Assembly (NCBI RefSeq): GCF_018502485.1
Contig: NZ_CP075546.1
Strand: one strand, 5' to 3'
DNA from: Methanospirillum purgamenti
Lineage (GTDB): Archaea; Halobacteriota; Methanomicrobia; Methanomicrobiales; Methanospirillaceae
Length of the DNA: 64,000 bases
Positions 9,336 to 17,319 of this stretch are shown piece after piece (the first letter of the stretch is position 1; each line of letters opens with the position of its first letter). The position numbers and the translations under genes are program-made. A model generated the notes under the pieces. It saw only the letters and a list, made by a program, of their open reading frames with translations, searched no databases and was not told the DNA's origin.

Positions 9336-9861
9336 GGTTCGGTTTTCAGGTTTTGGTGGTCAGGGTATCATTCTGTCTGCGGTCATTCTTGGTCGTGCAG
9401 CAGCACTCTATGATCAAAAGCATGTTGTACAGACTCAGGTGTATGGTCCGGAGGCGAGAGGTGGTGCTTCTATGAGTGCGGTCATCATTGATGATGAGCC
9501 GATTTTATTTCCAAAGGTACGGGATCCTGACACCTATGTTATCATGAGTCAGCAGGGATTTGAAAAATACGGAAAAAATTCCAGAGAAGATGCAATCATG
9601 CTCCTCGATTCTGGGCTTGTACATGATCGCCCGAGCTGTACCTGGGTTGGCATCCCGGCAACAGTTACAGCAAAAAAAGAATTAGGTCGTGAAATTGTTG
9701 CAAATATCATAATGCTCGGGGCATTAACTACTGCAACTACTGTCGTTACCGGATCGGCTCTTGAAAAAGCAATATTGGACAGTGTTCCAAAAGGAACTGA
9801 AGAATTGAATTTGAAAGCGATGAAACGAGGTCAGGAGTTAGGATCGGAGGACGGTTCATAA
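9325..9861 (+). CDS. korC: 2-oxoglutarate:ferredoxin oxidoreductase, gamma subunit
   Basis: A 178-residue gamma subunit beginning HEVRFSGFGGQGIILSAVIL, the family's glycine-rich N-terminal block, followed by YGPEARGGASMS. The frame is open from 9250, but the ATG at 9325 has GGGGGTG just upstream and starts the conserved domain. It overlaps korB by 11 bases and shares one base with sucC (TAATG). Confidence 0.93.
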   Translation: MRHEVRFSGFGGQGIILSAVILGRAAALYDQKHVVQTQVYGPEARGGASMSAVIIDDEPILFPKVRDPDTYVIMSQQGFEKYGKNSREDAIMLLDSGLVHDRPSCTWVGIPATVTAKKELGREIVANIIMLGALTTATTVVTGSALEKAILDSVPKGTEELNLKAMKRGQELGSEDGS

Positions 9862-10940
9862 TGAAACTGAAAGAGTACGAGGCAAAGGATCTGTTAAACA
9901 AAGCAGGGATCAGGATTCCCTGTGGGTTACATGTAAAAAAAGGAGAAGAGTTCATTGTCACTCCTGATATAAAGGAAGCAGTGGTGAAAGCCCAGGTCGA
10001 GGTTGCTGGCCGGGGAAAAGCCGGAGGCATCCTTATGGCTGAGTATGCGAAGATCCAGGAAGTAGCAGATCAGCTTTTTGGTGCTACCATAAAGGGAGTT
10101 CCGGTTCAGGAGATTCTCATTGAGGAAAAACTTCAGATTCAACATGAATATTATCTTTCTATTACAATCGACCGCTCCCAAAAAGCTCCAGTGATTCTGT
10201 TTACAACAGAAGGTGGTGTAGATATCGAAGAGGTAGCACAAAAAAACCCCGATGCTATCAGAAAAGTAACTGTTTTTCCTCTTCTTTCTTCAGTTCCTGG
10301 TTATTCACTCCGGTATCTTCTGAGTGGTGCACCAAAAGAGATAGGACCGGTTATCCAGAAATTATATTCTGTTTTCATGGCGCAGGACGCTCTTCTTGCG
10401 GAAATAAATCCTCTGGTAATGACTCCTGAAGGACTCTATGCAGCTGATGCAAAATTAATCCTTGATGATAATGCCCTAGCCCGTCATGGAATTTCAGAAA
10501 ATCGCGATCTTTCTGAACGTGAACGTCTGGCTGCAGCCCATGGATTCTCATTTGTTGAACTGAATGGCAATATAGGGGTAATTGGTAATGGTGCAGGGCT
10601 TACAATGGCAACCGTTGATCTTATCAACCGGATGGGTGGTAAGCCAGCTAATTTCCTGGACGTCGGGGGAGGAGCCGATCGGGTCAGGGTTGCCCATGCA
10701 GTGCGACTGCTCGGCTCAATGCCAGATGTTACCGTTATCATTGTAAACCTCCTTGGTGGAATAACCAGATGTGATGAGGTGGCTGCTGGTATTATTGAAG
10801 CAGGAGTCAGTCAGCAGATTATTGTACGTCTTGCCGGGACAAATGAAGTAGAAGGAAAAGCCCTTCTTTCCTCGAAAGGGTACCGAATGCTTGATACGAT
10901 GGAAGAAGCGGTGCATATTGCGGTGGAGGCTGCATCATGA
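9861..10940 (+). CDS. sucC: Succinyl-CoA synthetase, beta subunit
   Basis: A 359-residue ATP-grasp protein that, with SucD, links succinate and CoA at the cost of a nucleoside triphosphate. The N terminus KLKEYEAKDLLNKAGI and the segment KAQVEVAGRGKAGGI are typical, as are INPLVMTPEG (magnesium ligand region) and NGAGLTMATVDLI with NFLDVGGGA near the C terminus. It is somewhat shorter than bacterial SucC (about 390 residues), as is common in archaea. It overlaps korC by one base and sucD by ATGA. Confidence 0.94.
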   Translation: MKLKEYEAKDLLNKAGIRIPCGLHVKKGEEFIVTPDIKEAVVKAQVEVAGRGKAGGILMAEYAKIQEVADQLFGATIKGVPVQEILIEEKLQIQHEYYLSITIDRSQKAPVILFTTEGGVDIEEVAQKNPDAIRKVTVFPLLSSVPGYSLRYLLSGAPKEIGPVIQKLYSVFMAQDALLAEINPLVMTPEGLYAADAKLILDDNALARHGISENRDLSERERLAAAHGFSFVELNGNIGVIGNGAGLTMATVDLINRMGGKPANFLDVGGGADRVRVAHAVRLLGSMPDVTVIIVNLLGGITRCDEVAAGIIEAGVSQQIIVRLAGTNEVEGKALLSSKGYRMLDTMEEAVHIAVEAAS

Positions 10941-11803
10941 TTTATGCTGACAAGTCCACTGGTGTTATTGTATGTGGAGCGACTGGTAACCAGGGTTCTT
11001 TTCATATTGACCGAATGAATCAGTATGCCCGCTCAGTTGGAGGAAGGGGTGTCGTTGCCGGCGTCACCCCTGGAAAAGGCGGGCAGCAGGTTCATGGTGT
11101 TCCTGTTTATAACTCAATAGGAGAGGCTGCAGAAACAGAGGATGCTTCAGCAGCTGTTCTTTTTGTTCCCGGATCGGCAGCAGGTGATTCTATCATGGAA
11201 GCAGCTGATGCTGGACTGGACCTTGTAGTTACTATCACGGAACATATCCCGGTCCACGATGTGATGAAAGCAGTCACCTATGCAAAAATCAGGGATTGTA
11301 CGGTCATCGGCCCGAATTGTCCAGGATTATTATCTCCTGGTGAGATCAGCATGGGAATTATGCCGGTTCATCTCTCCACTCGAGGATCAGTTGGAGTCAT
11401 CTCCCGGAGCGGGACATTAACCTATGAAGTGGTTCATGAGTTGACTCGTGCAGGAATAGGCCAGAGCTCGATCATTGGAATCGGAGGTGATCCAATTATT
11501 GGTCAGACGTTTGCAGATGCACTTGATCAGTTTGCGAATGATTCCCAAACGAAAGCGGTAGTCATCCTGGGAGAACTCGGCGGAAATCTTGAAGAAGAAG
11601 GAGCACGAAATACTGACCTTCCGATTGTTGCATTTATAGCCGGGACCACTGCACCTGCTGAAAAACGAATGGGTCATGCAGGAGCAATTGTTACTGGTGG
11701 GGAAGGAGATGCCAATGCAAAAATTTCCCGTCTCAGGGGTCTAGGTGTCCCCGTAGCAGATCGTCTCTCAGAAATCCCGGCAATGATACGAGAAGTGATG
11801 TAA
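10937..11803 (+). CDS. sucD: Succinyl-CoA synthetase, alpha subunit
   Basis: A 288-residue CoA-binding subunit. GATGNQGSFH (about residue 15) is the CoA-binding loop and KRMGHAGAIV near residue 250 holds the histidine that is phosphorylated during catalysis. IGPNCPGLLSPGE and SRSGTLTYEVV are further conserved blocks. It completes a set with fumarase and Kor that runs between malate and 2-oxoglutarate; methanogens use such partial cycles to make glutamate. Direction of flux cannot be read from the genes. Confidence 0.94.
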   Translation: MIYADKSTGVIVCGATGNQGSFHIDRMNQYARSVGGRGVVAGVTPGKGGQQVHGVPVYNSIGEAAETEDASAAVLFVPGSAAGDSIMEAADAGLDLVVTITEHIPVHDVMKAVTYAKIRDCTVIGPNCPGLLSPGEISMGIMPVHLSTRGSVGVISRSGTLTYEVVHELTRAGIGQSSIIGIGGDPIIGQTFADALDQFANDSQTKAVVILGELGGNLEEEGARNTDLPIVAFIAGTTAPAEKRMGHAGAIVTGGEGDANAKISRLRGLGVPVADRLSEIPAMIREVM

Positions 11804-12766
11804 ATGTCAATCATAGACAATCTCCGTGTCAGGGGAGATGGGGATGAATCGAGTGGAGGAAAGTTCAATCCATTTCGAATTCTAGAGATTGGAGAGAGCA
11901 TGATCCGATACTGTGATGGTATCAGGATCAAAAATTACAATTTTCTTGCTATTCTGACCAGTGATCGACTTGTTTTGATTGAAAGTGCCCAGCAGAGTGC
12001 GGGGACGATTGCAAAAGAGATACCTGTTTCCATGATTCAGGGTGCAGTTATTGAACGGGATGAGAAGAATCGCCCTGCACTTGCGGTATCAATGGAAGTA
12101 GGTGGGCAAACCCGGCTTATGATACTGGTGTTTACCGGTCTCATTACTGAACCGGAGACTGAATGTCGGGAGTGGTTTGCCGCAATTAACGGGTATTCAC
12201 CAGAACCTGAACCAGAACCTGAACAACACGTGCAGCCTCAGGCACCTCAGGTACCTGTCCCACCTCCTGTTCCAGCCCCCTCTCCTGAAACAGTAGTCCA
12301 GGTACCAGCTCCGATAATAGATGCAGAGGTGCCCCTGACTCCTCCTGCACCAGCCCAAGGGGTCCAAAATGTGGTAACTGAACCAGTTCCACAACCACCG
12401 GTTTCTGAAATAAAAGAACCAGACCAACCTTTCATACCTCCAGTACAGCCCCAGGCTGAGATTCCACTTCCACAGCAATCGGTTATCCCGCCATCCATTC
12501 CTGTTCAGCCATCGCCACCAATAGCAACGAAAATACCGTCTAAAGCTCCAGCTCCGGTAAAACAACCCATTATTGTACCAACACCGGGGAGCGACTCAAT
12601 ACTGATTCATGTTGAAAAACCGGATATCACATCAATCAAGATTGGGAGAAAAATAGGCTCTCACACAAGTACAAGTGGGGGGAAACCCAGGTTTTGCATC
12701 CATTGTGGCTCTAAGATCTCACTGTATGCCAGATTCTGTCCGGTGTGTGGAAAATCCCAAGTATAA
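11804..12766 (+). CDS. Proline-rich protein with N-terminal PH-like domain and C-terminal zinc ribbon
   Basis: A 320-residue protein of unknown function whose ATG follows the sucD stop directly. Residues 1-125 look like a compact beta-rich domain of the kind found in PH-like (bPH) proteins, with NYNFLAILTSDRLVLIES. Residues about 126-265 are a low-complexity linker dominated by proline, glutamate, glutamine and valine. The end is a zinc ribbon with CIHCG and CPVCG pairs (four cysteines). There is no membrane segment. Translational coupling to sucD is probably positional; nothing shows a metabolic role. Confidence 0.75.
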   Translation: MSIIDNLRVRGDGDESSGGKFNPFRILEIGESMIRYCDGIRIKNYNFLAILTSDRLVLIESAQQSAGTIAKEIPVSMIQGAVIERDEKNRPALAVSMEVGGQTRLMILVFTGLITEPETECREWFAAINGYSPEPEPEPEQHVQPQAPQVPVPPPVPAPSPETVVQVPAPIIDAEVPLTPPAPAQGVQNVVTEPVPQPPVSEIKEPDQPFIPPVQPQAEIPLPQQSVIPPSIPVQPSPPIATKIPSKAPAPVKQPIIVPTPGSDSILIHVEKPDITSIKIGRKIGSHTSTSGGKPRFCIHCGSKISLYARFCPVCGKSQV

Positions 12767-12774
12767 GTTCATTT

Positions 12775-13512
12775 ATGGCAGTTCATCAGGGCAGATATCC
12801 GGAACTGGATGCATGCCGTGGTATTGCTATTGTCATGATGATTATTTTTCATTTTTTTGTTGATTTGGTTTTTTTAGGTATTCCTGGTCCTGATCCTTTC
12901 GCTGGATTTCTCCGTGGATTTGGGCTTTGTACTGCAATTCTTTTTGTTGGAATTGCGGGTGTATCTGCCAATATTAAGATCTCCAAAACTCCTGATTTAT
13001 CAGATCAGATCCTGAGTTTTTTCAGAAGGGGCGTTTTTTTGTTACTCATTGGCTTTGGAATCACTCTGGTAACATGGTGGATTTTAAACGGTCACGGATT
13101 TGTTGTATTTGGTATTTTACATCTGATTGGTGTTTCCTTGATCCTGGCACCTTTTCTCCACCGTCTTGGGTATTATGGAATCGTGTGTGCAGCAATTCTT
13201 CTTCTCATCTCATACAGCGGAATACTTCCCTCAGGTCCATTATGGATGGCATGGTCTGGAATGTATCCGACCGGTTTTTACTCAGTCGACTATACTCCAC
13301 TCATTCCCTGGCTTTCGGTTTTTTTAATAGGATTATCACTCGGGAACTATTTTTACTCAAAAAACTCATCCGGATATCTGAATCATTTTCATGATTCGGT
13401 CTGGATGACCACTTTTTCGTATCTTGGAAAAAAGTCGCTTCTTATATACCTTATCCATCAGCCTATACTCATTACCCTGCTGATATTATTATCCGGAAAA
13501 AGTATCGTATAA
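12775..13512 (+). CDS. Multi-pass membrane protein resembling DUF1624/acetyltransferase-type transmembrane domain
   Basis: A protein of about 245 residues with some seven hydrophobic segments. Its start, RYPELDACRGIAIVMMIIFH, has the R-x-D/E-x-x-RG-x-A-I-x-x-M-x-x-FH pattern of the DUF1624 (heparan-alpha-glucosaminide N-acetyltransferase-like) family, and the C-terminal part has GKKSLLIYLIHQPILI, also typical. ATG 12775 is chosen over 12745, which would overlap the previous stop. The substrate is unknown. It ends convergent with the next gene, eight bases away. Confidence 0.75.
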   Translation: MAVHQGRYPELDACRGIAIVMMIIFHFFVDLVFLGIPGPDPFAGFLRGFGLCTAILFVGIAGVSANIKISKTPDLSDQILSFFRRGVFLLLIGFGITLVTWWILNGHGFVVFGILHLIGVSLILAPFLHRLGYYGIVCAAILLLISYSGILPSGPLWMAWSGMYPTGFYSVDYTPLIPWLSVFLIGLSLGNYFYSKNSSGYLNHFHDSVWMTTFSYLGKKSLLIYLIHQPILITLLILLSGKSIV

Positions 13513-13520
13513 AAACGGGA

Positions 13521-14252
13521 TTATTTTAGAATATTCAAAATACCGGATAGTAATTCTTTTTCTTTAGGCTTCGTATTATTTTGGGGAACTACATCCTGAG
13601 AGAAATTGGTTGTAGTGGCATTTTTTCGAACTGATTCCAAACGAGTCTGGACAACAGTCAGATTTGGATCTATCTCAATTGCCTTTTCAAAAGAGGTGAC
13701 TGCTTCATTATACTGACCAACTTTCTCGTAAATTGTTCCGAGATAATACCAGCCGATAGCATTTGTCGGATCATTGGAGGTTGCATTTTTGTATGCACTT
13801 ATTGCTTCGGTATATTTCCCCTGGTCAAAATATGATGCTCCCATATTTTCCCATGCACTGGAGAAATTTGGTCTGATGGCAAGGGCCTGACGATATGAGT
13901 CTACTTCCTCTTCATATCGTGAGAGTTTTCCAAGGGTGATGCCCCGGTTGTACCAGACATCTGCATCATTGGGACTTACCCTGATACCATTATCTGCTAC
14001 TTCAAGTGCTTCTTCATATTTTCCTTGTCTGTTCAGGACGATGCCCAGGTTGTTTAGCGCATCTGAAAAGTCGGGTCGCATATCCAGCGCAAGTCTGTAT
14101 TCTTTCGTTGCATTCTCATATTGACCAAATGAGGAGAGTGCATTTCCCATCAAATAATGCTCATCAGCCGTCATCTCATCAGTTTCAGCAGAGGATATTG
14201 GAACCAGTATGAATAGTGCCAAAATAGTGACGACAAGTAATGATCGATTCAT
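13521..14252 (-). CDS. Exported TPR-repeat protein
   Basis: About 243 residues: a signal peptide (MNRSLLVVTILALFILVPIS, cleavage near SSAE), then about five tetratricopeptide repeats of 34 residues, recognisable by repeated G-x-Y-E-E-A-L and A-W-x-N-x-G patterns such as WYNRGITLGKLSRYEEE and WYYLGTIYEKVGQYNEAV. TPRs mediate protein contacts; no catalytic domain is seen. The ATG at 14252 is preferred to the GTG at 14261. It is divergent from the archaellum operon. Confidence 0.85.
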   Translation of the reverse strand: MNRSLLVVTILALFILVPISSAETDEMTADEHYLMGNALSSFGQYENATKEYRLALDMRPDFSDALNNLGIVLNRQGKYEEALEVADNGIRVSPNDADVWYNRGITLGKLSRYEEEVDSYRQALAIRPNFSSAWENMGASYFDQGKYTEAISAYKNATSNDPTNAIGWYYLGTIYEKVGQYNEAVTSFEKAIEIDPNLTVVQTRLESVRKNATTTNFSQDVVPQNNTKPKEKELLSGILNILK

Positions 14253-14500
14253 TCCGTACACGGTTGGAATGGTATGAAATAAGGGTTGTGGCTAAATGAT
14301 TGAAAACGATGATATAGGCGGATTTATTTTTGTCTTTTTCATATTCGACGGATGCTGTAATCCTAAGCACCGGAATGGTGTAGTACGAATTACTTTGTGA
14401 AAAACTCTCCAATAATCCGGGTACAGGATCTGGTTTGGGTTATTTAATTATTAGTCTTTAATTTTAGAAATAGGCGTTCTATCCGGGTATAAAAAATGTA

Positions 14501-14506
14501 TTTATA
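14501..14506 (+). promoter_or_regulatory. TATA box of the archaellum operon
   Basis: TTTATA in an A/T stretch lies about 27-32 bases before the first archaellum ATG (14533). Archaeal transcription starts about 25 bases after the TATA centre, which would place the start within a few bases of the ATG. No ribosome binding site is visible before 14533, so the first message is probably leaderless. Inference from spacing only. Confidence 0.5.
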
Positions 14507-14532
14507 CTTACGGCGGCAATGTTTACATTATT

Positions 14533-15429
14533 ATGCCAGTCAACCAGGCGCAGGTCGACAGCATCATTTCTTCGGCATCTGCCGAAGATCCTGAGATTCA
14601 ACTGCTTAAGCTCAGAGATGAGGTTGAGTTGCTGAAGACCTCGATTAAACGCCTGCTTATCGATATACGGGAACGTATGAATGATGCGGAAAATCCGCTT
14701 GTTCAGGCGTTAAAGGGGAACCCGGTGGAGTTTGTCGGGCAACACTCGTCAACTCCAACTCCCATGGAGGGGTATATTGATGATTATGATGAAGAACCAT
14801 CCGGAGGCGGTTTTTCAGAAGAAGGGGGGTCGATGTCAGTGTCAGAGGAACCAGAAGCTATGGAACCGGTTGGTCAGCCGGATATGGGGATGAGTGCAGG
14901 AATTGGTGGGGGAGCAGCCAGTGTCTCATCAGCGTTGTCCTCTCTTGCAGCAGAGAAAGGGATGCTTGAAGCACTTAGAAATCAGTTGTTTACGCAACCT
15001 GCAACGTCAGCCGAACCAGTGAAACAGAAAAAACCACGTGAAAAGGTGAAAATCCAGAAAGTATACAGCCTGTTTGAATGGACGACAAATAATGTGAAAC
15101 GATATGGGCATGACCGGGTTGACCTCATGCTTGAATCGTATAAGGAGATGGGTCATATCTCCGAAGAACACTGTAAACAGGTGAAAGATATTGCCCGTCT
15201 TATGGCACCGTCTATCGGAGAAGTCCATGAGATGAAAGCAGATGAATTCGTACTTGCTCTTTACGAACTCAACCGGATATTACAGCCTGAAGATCCAGGC
15301 CTTGATCGGGATATGCTTGATGTGCTGATCGAGAAACGTAAGATGGGAATGCCATCCGGTCGGATTGAGGAGACGGATAATCTGATTGAGGATGACTCTG
15401 AGTTTGAGTATATTCCCTCCCGAGAGTAA
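14533..15429 (+). CDS. arlD/E: Archaellum accessory protein with FlaD/FlaE domain
   Basis: A 298-residue protein. Residues 1-60 form a charged helix (coiled coil likely), residues about 70-165 are a low-complexity acidic linker, and residues about 175-298 form the FlaD/E domain with SLFEWTTNNVKRYGHDRVDL and MADEFV-like ADEFVLALYELNRIL. In Euryarchaeota FlaC/D/E make the cytoplasmic ring that couples chemotaxis signals to the motor. Here a single gene stands where other species have flaC, flaD and flaE, as the first gene of the operon. Confidence 0.87.
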   Translation: MPVNQAQVDSIISSASAEDPEIQLLKLRDEVELLKTSIKRLLIDIRERMNDAENPLVQALKGNPVEFVGQHSSTPTPMEGYIDDYDEEPSGGGFSEEGGSMSVSEEPEAMEPVGQPDMGMSAGIGGGAASVSSALSSLAAEKGMLEALRNQLFTQPATSAEPVKQKKPREKVKIQKVYSLFEWTTNNVKRYGHDRVDLMLESYKEMGHISEEHCKQVKDIARLMAPSIGEVHEMKADEFVLALYELNRILQPEDPGLDRDMLDVLIEKRKMGMPSGRIEETDNLIEDDSEFEYIPSRE

Positions 15430-15437
15430 ATGCCAAT

Positions 15438-15929
15438 ATGGCAAGCGAAGCTATCTCATCATCGATCATGATAATAGGGGCGGTCCTTGGGGCCGCAGTC
15501 CTTATTACCGCTATTCTTCCAGCGATATTTTCGGCTGGTGATACCTTCGGGACTGTTTCATCGTCGGCTGAACAGAAACTGAAGACCGATTTTCGGATAG
15601 TGAATACGTATACCGCCGGCGGAACAGAAGTCCAAGTTTGGATGAAAAATGTAGGTAATAATCGGATATCTACTTATGATATCGAAATTTCTGATGTTTT
15701 TCTCGGTATTGGATCTGAGTATGGGCGGTTAGGTTACGATGCTGGTGGAGCCATTGGGACGTTTAAATGTAATCCTATTCCAGCTGACGGATATTGGGAT
15801 GTTGGAGAAACTCTGGAGATATTCATAACTAATACGGGTATGGATCCTATTACGGTTAATGAGGTTGTTTCTTTTACGTTTACTCTTCCAAATAGTGTAA
15901 GAAGATCTGTAACTTTCTCACTCACATAA
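15438..15929 (+). CDS. arlG: Archaellum stator-associated protein ArlG (FlaG)
   Basis: A 163-residue protein with one N-terminal membrane helix (about residues 8-32, IMIIGAVLGAAVLITAIL) and a beta-rich extracytoplasmic domain containing VQVWMKNVGNNRI and ETLEIFITNTG. ArlG and ArlF form a complex in the pseudoperiplasm that binds the S-layer and acts as stator. The order arlG before arlF and the N-terminal MASEAISSSI support the call. It is 8 bases after the previous stop. Confidence 0.9.
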   Translation: MASEAISSSIMIIGAVLGAAVLITAILPAIFSAGDTFGTVSSSAEQKLKTDFRIVNTYTAGGTEVQVWMKNVGNNRISTYDIEISDVFLGIGSEYGRLGYDAGGAIGTFKCNPIPADGYWDVGETLEIFITNTGMDPITVNEVVSFTFTLPNSVRRSVTFSLT

Positions 15930-15932
15930 TTA

Positions 15933-16394
15933 ATGGCATCTTCACTAATCGCAGGGGCAGTAAGTCTATTACTTATCATTATTGCAGGGTACGTCATAGC
16001 AACAGGTATTCTCATGGTTGCAGAAACCACCGTTTATACTCAAATGGATGTCTCATATAATCAGGAATTAATTAAACAAACAGATATATCGATGGATTAT
16101 TCGTGGGATTCAGGCACTCTCTCATTAAATGTTTTTAATAATGGTTCGACATCATTTACGAGCAAAGACTTTTTAAATATGGATCTTTTTACTTATGATT
16201 CTGTAAATAAAACAAGGAGGTATTCGAAAGCTAATTGTGACCCGTTTAATGTTACTACTGCTTCAGACATCATTAATAAAGGTATGTGGGATCCTTCAGA
16301 AGTTTTACTTGTAAATATTTCTCTGACACAAAAACCTACATGGGCAAAATTCGTCACACCAAATGGTGTTACCGCGACTGCATCAGTAATATAA
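15933..16394 (+). CDS. arlF: Archaellum stator protein ArlF (FlaF)
   Basis: A 153-residue protein with an N-terminal membrane helix (about residues 3-30, LIAGAVSLLLIIIAGYVIAT) followed by a beta-sandwich-like exported domain with LSLNVFNNGSTSFTSKDF. ArlF binds S-layer protein and anchors the motor. It begins three bases after arlG. Its 3' part is more AT-rich than its neighbours. A 155-base AT-rich gap follows before arlH. Confidence 0.88.
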   Translation: MASSLIAGAVSLLLIIIAGYVIATGILMVAETTVYTQMDVSYNQELIKQTDISMDYSWDSGTLSLNVFNNGSTSFTSKDFLNMDLFTYDSVNKTRRYSKANCDPFNVTTASDIINKGMWDPSEVLLVNISLTQKPTWAKFVTPNGVTATASVI

Positions 16395-16549
16395 ATAGAA
16401 TAATATCTCTAAGCAAATAACTAACTCACCAATAATATCATTTCAATAAACAACAAATACACTCAAAATCAAAATCAAAGAAAAAAAATTAGATTTAGAT
16501 AACACCTAATACTACACGAAAGGAATATAATTATAGGGGCATTCATCAC

Positions 16550-17317
16550 ATGGCGGAACTAGATCTTACATCTATCGAAGAAGCACGGGGGGACATCGCA
16601 GACCTCCTTGGGAAAGAAGAGCGAAAAATTCTCACAACGGGAAACGCTGAAATCGATAAAAAAATTGCAGATGGTTTACCACTCGGTTCGTTAACACTCA
16701 TCGAAGGGGAGAATGATACTGGTAAATCAGTGCTCACCCAGCAGTTCATGTGGGGAAGCATGCATAACAACCTCAGAGTCGATCTCTTTTCAACCGAGCT
16801 TACCACGAAAAGTTTTCTGACCCAGATGGAATCAATGTCTCTTGACATCTCTGATTTCTTTGCCTGGGGATATATCCGCCTGTTTCACTGTCACCTGGTG
16901 GAATTCAAATGGACTCCGGATGCGATGAATGATATTCTGGAACGTATTATCACTCATGTAAAATTTAGTAATACTGATGTGGCAATTATTGATTCATTGA
17001 CCATCTTTACAGAATATACAACGAATGAAGCTGTCCTTTCATTTTTAACCCAGGCGAAAAATATCTGTGATCAGGGGAAAACAATCCTTATTACGATGCA
17101 TAGTTATGCGTTTACCGATGAAGTGCTGACCCGGGTCAGATCCATTTGTGATGCACACCTGCTCCTGATGAGAAAACTGATGGGAGATAAATATGTCATG
17201 GTTCTGGAAGTGGTCAAAGTCAGAGGTGCCAGAAAAACGACTGGTAACCTGGTGAGTTTTGAAGTCCACCCCGGTTATGGTATGAAGATTATTCCGGTCT
17301 CGGTTGCAAAAGTCTGA
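16550..17317 (+). CDS. arlH: Archaellum motor regulator ArlH (FlaH)
   Basis: A 255-residue RecA/KaiC-like ATP-binding protein that sits on the ArlI motor. Walker A is EGENDTGKSVLTQQ (about residue 60) and the Walker B-like strand is DVAIIDSLTIF. A TATAATTATA stretch (about 16525-16534) and AGGGGC before the ATG suggest that arlH has its own promoter or binding site after the AT-rich gap. It is two bases before arlI. Confidence 0.93.
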   Translation: MAELDLTSIEEARGDIADLLGKEERKILTTGNAEIDKKIADGLPLGSLTLIEGENDTGKSVLTQQFMWGSMHNNLRVDLFSTELTTKSFLTQMESMSLDISDFFAWGYIRLFHCHLVEFKWTPDAMNDILERIITHVKFSNTDVAIIDSLTIFTEYTTNEAVLSFLTQAKNICDQGKTILITMHSYAFTDEVLTRVRSICDAHLLLMRKLMGDKYVMVLEVVKVRGARKTTGNLVSFEVHPGYGMKIIPVSVAKV

Positions 17318-17319
17318 AA

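Noticed and set aside
12186..12565. Reverse-strand frames opposite the proline-rich linker
   Set aside because: They are tryptophan/glycine-rich shadows of a proline-rich codon pattern in the real gene.
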